NCBI GenBank assembly: GCA_016868455.1
Contig: VGGV01000006.1
Coordinates: 62,001-126,000, forward strand
DNA: 64,000 nucleotides
Direction of reading: 5' to 3'
From: Bacteroidota bacterium
GTDB taxonomy: Bacteria; Bacteroidota; Bacteroidia; Chitinophagales; Chitinophagaceae
Shown here piece by piece: positions 44,423-52,568 of this stretch; position 1 is the stretch's first letter; each line of letters opens with the position of its first letter. Under the pieces are notes generated by a model. That model saw nothing but the letters and a program-made list of their open reading frames with translations. It did not search any database and was not told where the DNA came from. Both the position numbers and the translations under genes were made by a program.

Positions 44423-45503
44423 AAGCGCTGGAACAAGGCCTGCCGGCATGCCCCACCTGAAAATTTACAACAAGGCGGATGTGCTTTCGCTTACCAAAGT
44501 CCGCCGCTTTGAGACCAAACTGGGCGAAAGGCTGCAGGTGATGCAGGGTGCTGATATGGCAAAGCCGATGGCCTCATCAACGGCTCCCTATGTTCTTTTT
44601 GGAATACCGGAAGATCTGGGCGCCAAAGGCAACATGGGAATCGGGGGCACAGACACTCTGTGGATACCTTTCCTGCAATCTTTTCTGAATGTGCAGAGCA
44701 ACGATTTTTTTGATGGCAGTGAAATATTGCTGCTTGGTCATTTTGATTTCGGCGATATACAATACCTGATTGATACTACTGCGAAAACGGATGATGAAAA
44801 GATTGAAGCTTACCGTCATGCTGTAAATACGATTGATGACGAGGTGGAGCACCTGGTGAAAATGATAACGGAGAACAAAAAAATTCCGATAGTCATTGGC
44901 GGAGGCCATAATAATTCTTATCCCTTAATAAAAGGCGCAGCCAAAGGCTGGCACAACGCAGGTATTATTCCACTGGCGCAGATTAACTGCATCAACCTGG
45001 ATGCGCATGCTGATTACCGCCCGATGGAAGGCCGGCACAGCGGTAATGCCTTCCGCTATGCGGAAGAAGATGGTTACCTGCAGAAATACTGCGTTATCGG
45101 GCTGCATGAAAATTATATTCCCCAGAACAGCTGGGTGGATATCGTCAACAACCCCTTTATCGACTGTATCACTTTCGAAGACATTTTTGTACATGAGAAG
45201 CGCAGCTTTATGCAGGCTGTATCCCATGCCACCGGTTTTACAGAAGATATGCTGACCGGTATTGATATTGACCTGGATGGTATTCAGAATACCCTGAGCA
45301 GCGCCATGACGCCGGTAGGTATTTCTCCGGTGCATGCAAGGCAGTATATTTTTTTTGCTGCAGCTGATACCAAACCAGCTTATCTGCATATCTGCGAAGG
45401 AGCAACAAGATTAAGTGATGGAAGAACAGATGCCACCAGCGGTAAACTGGCCAGTTACCTGGTGAGTGATTTTGTGAAGGCAAGAAACCCCAGCAGTCAC
45501 TAA
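44403..45503 (+). CDS. hutG: Formimidoylglutamase-like ureohydrolase
   Basis: This arginase/agmatinase-fold Mn enzyme (366 residues) has VIGGGHNNSYPLIKGA, INLDAHADYRPMEGRHSGN (metal-binding DAHxD, here DAHAD) and IDIDLDGIQ. Members in hut operons hydrolyse formiminoglutamate to glutamate and formamide. It overlaps ftcD by 20 bases. Both ftcD and hutG would use the same substrate, so the cell may have two exits from formiminoglutamate, or this protein may serve a different guanidino substrate. I rate the fold highly and the substrate moderately. Confidence 0.85.
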   Translation: MEKSETKSAGTRPAGMPHLKIYNKADVLSLTKVRRFETKLGERLQVMQGADMAKPMASSTAPYVLFGIPEDLGAKGNMGIGGTDTLWIPFLQSFLNVQSNDFFDGSEILLLGHFDFGDIQYLIDTTAKTDDEKIEAYRHAVNTIDDEVEHLVKMITENKKIPIVIGGGHNNSYPLIKGAAKGWHNAGIIPLAQINCINLDAHADYRPMEGRHSGNAFRYAEEDGYLQKYCVIGLHENYIPQNSWVDIVNNPFIDCITFEDIFVHEKRSFMQAVSHATGFTEDMLTGIDIDLDGIQNTLSSAMTPVGISPVHARQYIFFAAADTKPAYLHICEGATRLSDGRTDATSGKLASYLVSDFVKARNPSSH

Positions 45504-45508
45504 AAAAA

Positions 45509-45862
45509 TCATCGGCAGCTCTCAGCCAGCTTCAGCTTTTTGAAGGCCTGCTTGGCTGAGTTCTCTGTAATTTCCTGGCAATAAACATTATTAATAAATG
45601 CACCGCCTTCAAAAGTAATCTGGATAAAATATTTTTTACCGGCCTCAATATTCACCTCAAGTTTTTCAGATTTTTCTTTTGACTTCTTTCCGGCAAACTG
45701 GACGGAAAACCGATGTTTGCCTGGTGCAACCAGGTGAGCTGAATAAGTATTATTTGCCAACCGGCAAACAAGTATTTCATCAATAAACATATTAAAAGTT
45801 ACGGCGCTACCTGTAAAACCGGTTGAACGCATTAAAAAAACAGTTCCATTCTCCTCTTCCGG
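45509..45862 (-). pseudogene. DUF2846-like protein, 3' fragment
   Basis: The reading frame from PEEENGTVFLMRSTGFTG onwards is a beta-rich domain with FNMFIDEILVCRLANNTYSA and APGKHRFSVQF, and a tail KYFIQITFEGG, the pattern of DUF2846-type secreted proteins. There is no start or signal peptide. The 5' part has been replaced, at about 45860, by the end of the TPR-like gene in another frame. The track's 107-residue ORF begins at an internal Met and would lack export information. Confidence 0.7.
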
Positions 45863-46421
45863 CGGTATAGTCCCGGTTCAGTTGTGCACGGGTTGCATCA
45901 GCCGAATCGGCCGTGTAACGAAGACTCATGGCATCAATCAGTTCTTTTTCCATTGCTGAAATACCGGATACCGGTTCTTTTGCTTTATTAAGTGCAGCAA
46001 GCGCCTCCGGCGAAGCCCGGTAACCAAAATCATTGATGTTAAGGCCATAGCCTAATGCCTGAGCCCAGTACAGCATGGCACAGCCGGAATCAAATTTTGC
46101 CGCCTTTTTAAAAGAGGCCATGGCTTCGATTATATGAAAGCCATAATAAATATTGATACCCTGGTTAAAGTAAAACTGGGCGCTGTCGCTTGTTGTGGAA
46201 ATTTTCCACTTATGGCTTCCCGCCCCGGGCATGGGAGGGATGTCTGCTTCTTCCAGCCAGTCTTTCAGCTCGTTCCAGTCAGGCGAACAGCGGATAATTG
46301 CTTTTTCCCTGCTGGCGGTATCGTTATTTTCTGAGAAAATGATTTTTCGTTTATCCCCGCTGCGGAAAGCGAGCAACAGGGCAACGGCAAATGCAGCCAT
46401 TACAAAAAATACTTTTTTCAT
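45861..46421 (-). pseudogene. Secreted TPR-like protein, truncated by deletion
   Basis: The gene has a signal peptide (FFVMAAFAVALLLAF) and TPR-like helices: QFYFNQGINIYYGFHIIEAM, SFKKAAKFDSGCAMLYWAQA and SAMEKELIDAMSLRY. Homologous reading stops at QLNRDYTA. The remaining codons (GRGEWNCFFNAFNRFYR) come from the DUF2846-like gene read in the wrong frame. Intact relatives, as I recall, exceed 500 residues, so about two thirds is missing. The junction marks a deletion between two neighbouring minus-strand genes. Confidence 0.75.
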
Positions 46422-46481
46422 ACAGCAAATGATTTGGCTGAGAAAAGGTACGAAAACTTAAAAAAATGGAAATATCAAGTA

Positions 46482-48452
46482 TCAGGGCAGTTTCTCTTCC
46501 AGCTCCATTATTTTAACAAACAACTGCTCATACCGTATGTTCAGGCGGGCAAGTTCTTCTTCAGCTTCTTTGTAAGCAGCCTCTGTTTCCAGAAATTTTG
46601 TTTTATCTGAATAAGTGGACGGGTCGGTGAGTAACCTTTCGAGATCGGCCCTTTGTTTGCTCAGTTCAGCAATCTTTTCTTCCAACTGTTGAAATTGCCT
46701 TTGGGTTTTCTGTAACTCCTTTTTATACTCTTTATTGATGGCAGGTTGCCGGGTTTTAGCCGGGGCGGTTTCCGGTTCAATTAAATCTTTCTTTTCAGCA
46801 GCCTCATCATTCTGACTTCTGTCATCGGACTTCATATTTCGCACCTCCTGCTTCGCCATTCGCTCTTTCCACTGCACCCATTCCTCATAACCGCCCTTGA
46901 ACACTTTTATTTCCTGGTCAACAATCTCCCATATTTTATTGGCTGTTTTGGAAATAAAATACCGGTCATGGCTTACCAGGATGATGGTGCCTTCATATTT
47001 GTTCAGGGCTTCTACCAGCAGGTCGCAGCTGTGCATATCCAGGTGGTTCGTTGGTTCATCCAGCATCAGGAAATTGGCCTTGCTTATAATCACTTTTGCC
47101 AGCGCTACCCGGGCTTTTTCGCCGCCACTGAGGATTTTAATTTTTTTATCCGCGTCATCCCCGCTGAAAAGGAAACAACCAAGCAAACTGCGTAATTCCA
47201 GTTCGGTCATCTGGCTGCCGCATTCTTTCATTTCAGCAATAACATTATTATTTATGTTCAGCGCTTCCAGCTGGTGCTGGGCATAAAAACTTTCTTCCAC
47301 ATTGTGCCCCCATTTTCTTTCCCCTGTAAAGGGTTCGGTGCCTGCAATAATGCGCAGCAGGGTGGATTTTCCCTTACCGTTGGCGCCGATCAATGCTATT
47401 TTGTCGCCCCTGTCAATCTCAGCCGAAGAATTCTTAATAACCATATTATCGCCGAATGCCTTGGTGATGTTCTTCAGTTCCGTGATGATCTTGCCCGGTG
47501 TTTTATCTACCCTGAAATTGATGCGGATATTCGGCCGTTCCAGTGTTGCATCTTCTATTCGCTCAAGCTTATCCAGCTTTTTAATCAGGCTTTGCGCCAT
47601 CGCTGCTTTGCTGGCCTTGGCCCTGAAACGGTCAATCAGCCTTTCCTGCTGCCGGATATAGTCCTGTTGGTTTTCGTAGGCTTTTTGCTGCTGTTCAATT
47701 CTCAGCGCTTTTTCCTTTTCATAGAAATCATAATTACCGCTGTAGCTATGCAGTTCCTGCTGGTAGAGTTCAACAATTTTCGTCACCATACGGTTCAGGA
47801 AGTACTTGTCATGGCTGACGATCACCACGGCGCCCGGGTAATGCTGCAGGTATTTTTCCAGCCATTCGATGGAAGGCAGGTCCAGGTGATTGGTAGGTTC
47901 GTCCAGCAGCAAAAGATCAGGCTGCTGCAAAATCATTTTGGCCAGCAATACCCGCATCCTCCACCCGCCGCTGAATTCTTTATAAGGACGTTGCAGTTCA
48001 GCATTTGCAAAACCGAGCCCCTGCAACACTTCTTCTGTCCGGTGATGAATGTTGTAGCCGCCAAGGGTCTCCAGTTCATGCAGCTTATCGGTGTACTCAT
48101 GCATGATTGTTTCGTCACCCGTTCTTTCGAGTTCTTTTCCCAGGTTCTCAATTTCTTTTTCCAGCTGTAATACTTTTTCAAAAGCGCCGAGTGCCACCTG
48201 CTGGATGGAATCACCGGTGTTAAAACTGAGCAGATCCTGGTGCAGGTAACCAATAGTGGTGCTGCGGCTCCTTTCCACTGATCCCCGGGAAGGCTGGTAT
48301 TCCCCGGCCAGAAGTTTTAAAAGAGTTGACTTACCGGTACCGTTGTACCCGATGAGACCAATACGTTCACCCGGCTGTATATGCCAGGTGGCATCTTTTA
48401 CAATGTTTCTTGCACCAAATTCAAATGTTATATTTTGTAACCCTGCCAGCAT
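46482..48452 (-). CDS. ABC-F family ATPase
   Basis: ABC-F proteins are cytoplasmic twin ABC ATPases, many of which act on the ribosome exit site (EttA/Uup-like) or protect it from antibiotics. The 656-residue product has two complete ABC domains: Walker A GYNGTGKSTLL and GANGKGKSTLL, signatures EFSGGWRMRV and ILSGGEKARV, and Walker B LLLLDEPTNHLDL and FLMLDEPTNHLDM. Between them lies the P-site-tRNA-interaction-type linker. A C-terminal coiled coil (KEYKKELQKTQRQFQQLEEK) fits the Uup/YdiF branch. There are no membrane segments, so it is not a transporter. Confidence 0.93.
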   Translation of the reverse strand: MLAGLQNITFEFGARNIVKDATWHIQPGERIGLIGYNGTGKSTLLKLLAGEYQPSRGSVERSRSTTIGYLHQDLLSFNTGDSIQQVALGAFEKVLQLEKEIENLGKELERTGDETIMHEYTDKLHELETLGGYNIHHRTEEVLQGLGFANAELQRPYKEFSGGWRMRVLLAKMILQQPDLLLLDEPTNHLDLPSIEWLEKYLQHYPGAVVIVSHDKYFLNRMVTKIVELYQQELHSYSGNYDFYEKEKALRIEQQQKAYENQQDYIRQQERLIDRFRAKASKAAMAQSLIKKLDKLERIEDATLERPNIRINFRVDKTPGKIITELKNITKAFGDNMVIKNSSAEIDRGDKIALIGANGKGKSTLLRIIAGTEPFTGERKWGHNVEESFYAQHQLEALNINNNVIAEMKECGSQMTELELRSLLGCFLFSGDDADKKIKILSGGEKARVALAKVIISKANFLMLDEPTNHLDMHSCDLLVEALNKYEGTIILVSHDRYFISKTANKIWEIVDQEIKVFKGGYEEWVQWKERMAKQEVRNMKSDDRSQNDEAAEKKDLIEPETAPAKTRQPAINKEYKKELQKTQRQFQQLEEKIAELSKQRADLERLLTDPSTYSDKTKFLETEAAYKEAEEELARLNIRYEQLFVKIMELEEKLP

Positions 48453-48514
48453 TTAAGTGAATAGTGAGTGGGGAATGGAATTTTTGAATTAGCGTTTGTA
48501 TATTGCCGATTGCC

Positions 48515-48538
48515 CGCCTGCCTGCCGGCAACGCAGGT
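48515..48538 (+). repeat. CCTGCCTG palindromic repeat upstream of the ABC-F gene
   Basis: CGCCTGCCTGCCGGCAacgCAGG is an imperfect copy of the dispersed palindrome. It is preceded by degenerate gtgaatagtgagtgggg units at 48456-48478. Confidence 0.6.
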
Positions 48539-48603
48539 TCATCATTCATCCAAATAGTTTGCAAAAATAACAGAATGTAATCCATCATCCGGCTGCCGGC
48601 AAC

Positions 48604-48611
48604 TATCTTTG
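48604..48611 (+). promoter_or_regulatory. -7 element of the 48663 gene
   Basis: TATCTTTG is an exact TAnnTTTG match. The track ORF start (TTG 48609) falls inside this element, which argues for the later ATG at 48663. Confidence 0.5.
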
Positions 48612-48662
48612 CAACACTTTTTCAGCTGCCAAACAAAAAAGCCTTCCGCCTGTTTCAGTTAT

Positions 48663-48974
48663 ATGCTAAAATTCGCCTCTGTGATGCTGCTGCTGATGTG
48701 CTCCTGCCCGGGATTTTCGCAAAACCCCGCTGCACCTGATCGTCTTGACCAGGTTACACTTCGGGTTGATTATCTGAAAAAAGAAAAGGTAGTAGGTTCA
48801 GAAACGCTGGTGCTGAATACTATCCCGGCAAGAGGCACCATGAATGTACAGGCTGCAGGTAATAAAAAAGGAAAAACGGTCAATGTATACATCACCGGTA
48901 TTACCAGCCGGCAACTGCACTTTTGCTATCCTTCCGGAAGCGGAAAGGCAGGCGACCCGTACTACTGTAACTGA
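48663..48974 (+). CDS. Small secreted protein, unknown function
   Basis: From the ATG at 48663 the product is 103 residues with a signal peptide (FASVMLLLMCSCPGFSQ), which could also be read as a lipoprotein signal (LMCSC). The mature part is a small beta-rich domain: QVTLRVDYLKKEKVVGSE and GKTVNVYITGITSRQLHFCY, with two cysteines near the end that might pair. I recognise no family. It is monocistronic, has its own -7 element, and faces a convergent gene across a shared hairpin. Confidence 0.6.
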   Translation: MLKFASVMLLLMCSCPGFSQNPAAPDRLDQVTLRVDYLKKEKVVGSETLVLNTIPARGTMNVQAAGNKKGKTVNVYITGITSRQLHFCYPSGSGKAGDPYYCN

Positions 48975-48980
48975 TTCCAT

Positions 48981-49013
48981 AAAAAACAGGGGCTGTTATT
49001 TATTAACAGCCCC
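48981..49013 (-). terminator. Terminator of the ester-cyclase-like gene
   Basis: GGGGCTGTTA and TAACAGCCCC form a 10-bp stem with a 5-nt loop. The T-run lies on the minus strand side, so it chiefly serves the minus-strand gene at 49057. Confidence 0.8.
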
Positions 49014-49056
49014 ATCGTATGTTTAATTGAACTTATTTAACCGGCGGGGTGCAATC

Positions 49057-49566
49057 TTATTTTTGTTCTGTAGCAGGCTGAGGCTGCGCCATACCCGACA
49101 TCGTTTTCATAACATCCCTCATTTCACCAAACGACCAGTGTTCAACAGCTTTGCCGTCTTTAAACCTGACCATATCAATTGTATTCATTTCAAAGGGGCC
49201 TTTGGGCATTCCCATTGAACCATCGCTGGTTCCTGTAAGCTTATACCATACAGCAGCATAATCATCATCAGCAAGTTCTTTTACGGTGTTAAACTTCAGA
49301 TCGGGCATTGCCTTGTGCATCATTGTGATCATGGCCTTCAGACTGTCACGCCCAATATCACCTCTGTCAGTATGATCAACGAAATCGGCGGCTACCACCT
49401 CGTCAATTTTTCCGACATCCCCGGTTTCAAAAGCTTTTGCAACAGCCTGAAGCGACTCAATATTTTTTTTGGCTTTTCCGGAATCGCCATTATCATCTTC
49501 CTTGTCAGAACAGGAAATAAAAAACAAGAGCAATCCGGTAATAGCGGAAAACAGGATTTTTTTCAT
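49057..49566 (-). CDS. SnoaL-like ester cyclase-family lipoprotein
   Basis: The 169-residue protein has a lipoprotein signal (AITGLLLFFISC) and a SnoaL/NTF2-like cone fold: AVAKAFETGDVGKIDEVVAADF, VDHTDRGDIGRDSLKAMI and NTIDMVRFKDGKAVEHWSF. SnoaL-like domains act in polyketide cyclisation or simply bind small ligands; secreted Bacteroidota members have no known substrate. It ends in a strong hairpin terminator. Confidence 0.88.
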   Translation of the reverse strand: MKKILFSAITGLLLFFISCSDKEDDNGDSGKAKKNIESLQAVAKAFETGDVGKIDEVVAADFVDHTDRGDIGRDSLKAMITMMHKAMPDLKFNTVKELADDDYAAVWYKLTGTSDGSMGMPKGPFEMNTIDMVRFKDGKAVEHWSFGEMRDVMKTMSGMAQPQPATEQK

Positions 49567-49636
49567 GTTGGGTGTATTTTGGTTAAGAAATAAACGTTGG
49601 GCGGATAGTTAAACAGGGGTGGAAAATCCGGAAAAA

Positions 49637-50494
49637 TCAGGGTGAGTGCTGTGCCCCGGCAGGTTTTTCGTAAATAAACCTTACCATGGCATTTTTCTGC
49701 TCATCTGAAGTAAGATACAACTGGTATCTTTTATCTCCGGCATTCACGATCATCAGTGCTGTATTGGGTGGAATGGATCCCAGGTTTTCGCCTACCATAA
49801 TGAGTTCCTGTTCGGTGCGTTTCAGGTCAATCTTAATGGTAATAGAAACGGGTTTGGCTGCTAACCTTCTGTTGGATACCACCGGCATACCGTTTGCGTA
49901 AACCGATATGGTATCGCCGTCAATCTGGCCATTATCGTAAAAGTCAATATGGATAATGCCGGTATCCACCTTGATTTCTTTTACCAGTTCAGCCTTTCTT
50001 TTAGTTAGGGTGGGGGGTAGTTTAAAATCAGGTTTAAAGGTGGATTTGTCAAAACGGGTTAGTACCAGTGTGCCGGGATCGCAGGCCGTTTTACCGTCGG
50101 TGGCTTTGCCGGTCCAGGTGCCGCGGAGCTGTTCTTCCGTTACCACATTGCCGCCGCCCTTGTGATAGCTGAGCAGATATTTTTTTACACAGGGTACACA
50201 GTCTTCTTTTATACGAAAAGTAATGATGCCGTTTTCCTGTATCACAATCTGGTTACTGTCTTTTTTAAATATGCCTTCAAAATTTTCTCTTACATAATTC
50301 AGGGAATCAGAAAAATGATAAGCTGTACCGGTAATCCGGGTTCCGGCTACCTGAAGCTGCAGTTCGATATTATAAACCGGGAAACATCCGCCCGGCGCCA
50401 TTACCAGCTTACCCTTCCAGATGCCGTTAATATCCTGAGCCTGTACGGGGGTGCTGTAAAAAAGGAGCAGGTATAGAACGAATTGCCGGTACAT
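49637..50494 (-). CDS. Secreted hypothetical protein, paralogue of the 50579 gene
   Basis: The 285-residue protein has a signal peptide (LYLLLFYSTPVQAQ) followed by a beta-rich, lipocalin-like first half (DINGIWKGKLVMAPGG) and a C-terminal domain with NGQIDGDTISVYANGMPVVS and GENLGSIPPNTALMIVNAGD. The C-terminal part aligns well with the next gene on the strand, so the two arose by duplication. I do not recognise a named family or know a function. Confidence 0.75.
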   Translation of the reverse strand: MYRQFVLYLLLFYSTPVQAQDINGIWKGKLVMAPGGCFPVYNIELQLQVAGTRITGTAYHFSDSLNYVRENFEGIFKKDSNQIVIQENGIITFRIKEDCVPCVKKYLLSYHKGGGNVVTEEQLRGTWTGKATDGKTACDPGTLVLTRFDKSTFKPDFKLPPTLTKRKAELVKEIKVDTGIIHIDFYDNGQIDGDTISVYANGMPVVSNRRLAAKPVSITIKIDLKRTEQELIMVGENLGSIPPNTALMIVNAGDKRYQLYLTSDEQKNAMVRFIYEKPAGAQHSP

Positions 50495-50578
50495 TGATGC
50501 GGAAAAATAAATGAAAATGCCGAAGCGGTTTTAAAAAAACTTGTCCCGCGGCGGCGGGGTTACAGAAACGGCTGTATT

Positions 50579-51721
50579 TTATTTTCGTTTCCGGTATTTG
50601 AACCGTACAACGGCATTTTTCTGTTCTGTTGACGTAATCCGCACCTCATATCGTTGCTCGCCGGCTTCAACAATCATAAGGGAAGTGTTGGGCGGAATGG
50701 AGCCCAGGTTTTCGGCCACCATGGTCAGTTCATGCTCGCTGTCTTCCTCATCCATTTTAATTTTCACCACCAGCGGCGAAGCAGTAAGACGTTTGGATGA
50801 AAGCACCAGTTTGTTATCGAGGTAAACAGAAATTGTATCCCCGTCAATCTCTCCGTTATCAAAAAGTTTTACAGTAATTTCCTCTTCGCTTATCATAAAT
50901 GTTTTTACCAGTTCATTGGTCCTGTTTTTAATGACCCCAGGTGCGGGAACAGTTACTTCCGGCTGCGGCTTTGTATCATTGCCTGCAAACACTTTTCTGG
51001 TAGTGTCAGTTTTGGTTACAACCGGCACCGGGTTTTTTGTTATGGGTTTTGTAACAGGGGGCTTTGCCGGATTGGTATTGGTGTTATTCTTTTTAACCGG
51101 TGGTTTTGAAACCGGTTTAAGCACCGGTTTGGTAACGGGCGGGGTTTTGGCTGCCGTGTCTTTTTTAGGCGGGGGGGCTTCGTTTACAATTACAGGTCTG
51201 GCTTTTACTTTATTTTTCAGAAAGGGTTCCACGTAAAAATCGGTTGTATTTACTTTCCGCAAAAAAACTTTGCCGCCTCCGCAGTCGCCCCAGCGGCCGG
51301 TAGCCGTTGCGCTGTAATTCCTGTTTTCATATTTGCCGAGATAACTGCCTTCGAGGAATTCCTCTTTACCCGATTTTGAATAACTAAGATTATAATTCAT
51401 GATGCAGGTGCCGCCGCCCAGTGTACTTCTTACTTCCACCGTCTTTATTTCCCTTATGCGGAAGGTGGAAGATGATTTGATGAAGTTACCGGTCATCGTG
51501 GCTTTACCATAGAACCTCACATCGAGGTAGGAGTAAGAAACACCCGTAGTGGCTGAACTGCCGTTTTGCAATACCTGAAACTCCAGTTTGTAATACTCAC
51601 CGCTTTCAGTAATAAAGTAACCCTTCCATATCCCTGTAACATCCTGGGCCGAAAGGGTAAGAATGCTGCAGGCAATAAAAAAAACAGATAAACGCAGTTT
51701 CCTGGAAACAATCCGCATCAT
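50579..51721 (-). CDS. Secreted two-domain hypothetical protein with Pro/Lys-rich linker
   Basis: The start at 51721 (MMRIVSRKLRLS) gives a signal peptide (VFFIACSILTLSAQ) and 380 residues. The first domain (DVTGIWKGYFITESG) resembles that of the 49637 product. A long Pro/Lys/Thr-rich linker (for example TPPVTKPVLKPVSKPPVKK) leads to the shared C-terminal domain (NGEIDGDTISVYLDNKLVLS; AENLGSIPPNTSLMIVEAGE). The linker is absent from the paralogue. The track start at 51775 precedes the signal and is rejected. Function unknown. Confidence 0.75.
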   Translation of the reverse strand: MMRIVSRKLRLSVFFIACSILTLSAQDVTGIWKGYFITESGEYYKLEFQVLQNGSSATTGVSYSYLDVRFYGKATMTGNFIKSSSTFRIREIKTVEVRSTLGGGTCIMNYNLSYSKSGKEEFLEGSYLGKYENRNYSATATGRWGDCGGGKVFLRKVNTTDFYVEPFLKNKVKARPVIVNEAPPPKKDTAAKTPPVTKPVLKPVSKPPVKKNNTNTNPAKPPVTKPITKNPVPVVTKTDTTRKVFAGNDTKPQPEVTVPAPGVIKNRTNELVKTFMISEEEITVKLFDNGEIDGDTISVYLDNKLVLSSKRLTASPLVVKIKMDEEDSEHELTMVAENLGSIPPNTSLMIVEAGEQRYEVRITSTEQKNAVVRFKYRKRK

Positions 51722-51811
51722 AGCGGCATCAAAGCTAATAAATACAGGCATAAGAAATAAACCCCACCGAAGCAAGAGTTTGTTAATTTTAAATTGCTGA
51801 TTTTATGCGCT

Positions 51812-52519
51812 ATGCGGTTAAAAAACACCTCGCTGTTGATTATCTGTATCCTGTTTTTCAGCAATGCTGCGCCACAGGTAAGCGATGAAGAAATCCGGTT
51901 GCTGCAACAACTGGACTCCACTGCCCGCAGCCCTTCCAAAGCAAGGCATTTTACCCGGTTATATTCCGAAACTACAGCCGAAGCAGTTTTATTTTTCCGG
52001 AAGGCGGGGAAAAAAGAAAAAGACTTTATCAGAAGGCTGGAACTGTCCTTCGCAGAATATTTTTTCAGTGCTGTTGAGGCAAATCAGCAGGGCAAGGATA
52101 TTTCCGCCGTCTGGCAGATGTATTTTTCAGATTCTTCCCTAAAGCCCCTGCAGTATGAGCTTTTAGGTATCAATGCACACATCAATGGCGATATCTGGCA
52201 GGCATTGATCACAGAATTTACCCTCGCAGAAATCAGGCAGAACCGCCGCACATATTTACGTTTTCAAAAGGGACTGAATAAAATTTATAACCGGTTTTAC
52301 AGCAGGGCAAATAATACCAGTCAAACCACCCGGATGTTGGGTGGTGTATTCATCGGGTTCGACAGGTTATATGGAAAGATAATGCTGCTCCGGTGGAGAA
52401 AAAGACAATACAGGCTGGCAACAATTTGGTTTACCCGGCCTGATGAGTTCAATAAAAAAATCAGAGAACTGGATCGGAAAATGAACCATATAAACCAGCT
52501 TATTCTCCGTCATCTTTAA
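51812..52519 (+). CDS. DUF5995-like secreted protein
   Basis: The 235-residue protein has a signal peptide (SLLIICILFFSNAAPQ) and a helical body. YELLGINAHINGDIWQALIT resembles the central motif of DUF5995 (conserved INAHI and Asp), and the C-terminus is basic and helical (RKMNHINQLILRHL). The ATG at 51812 (RLKNTSLL) is preferred to the track start at 51794. It diverges from the 50579 gene and lies just upstream of thrS. The family has no known function. Confidence 0.7.
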   Translation: MRLKNTSLLIICILFFSNAAPQVSDEEIRLLQQLDSTARSPSKARHFTRLYSETTAEAVLFFRKAGKKEKDFIRRLELSFAEYFFSAVEANQQGKDISAVWQMYFSDSSLKPLQYELLGINAHINGDIWQALITEFTLAEIRQNRRTYLRFQKGLNKIYNRFYSRANNTSQTTRMLGGVFIGFDRLYGKIMLLRWRKRQYRLATIWFTRPDEFNKKIRELDRKMNHINQLILRHL

Positions 52520-52530
52520 GCTGATTTTGC

Positions 52531-52568
52531 TACCTTTGCAATCTCTTAAAAAGGAGGATTTTATTTTC
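52531..52568 (+). promoter_or_regulatory. -7 element and strong RBS of thrS
   Basis: TACCTTTG (52531-52538) is a -7 element, and AAGGAGG (52551-52557) is one of the few strong Shine-Dalgarno sequences in the window. Together they set the thrS start at 52569 and exclude the track start at 52527. Confidence 0.6.

Noticed and set aside
47274-48170. 298-residue plus-strand ORF
   Set aside because: It is antisense to the ABC-F gene, has no recognisable domain, and its residues mirror the complement of conserved ATPase motifs.
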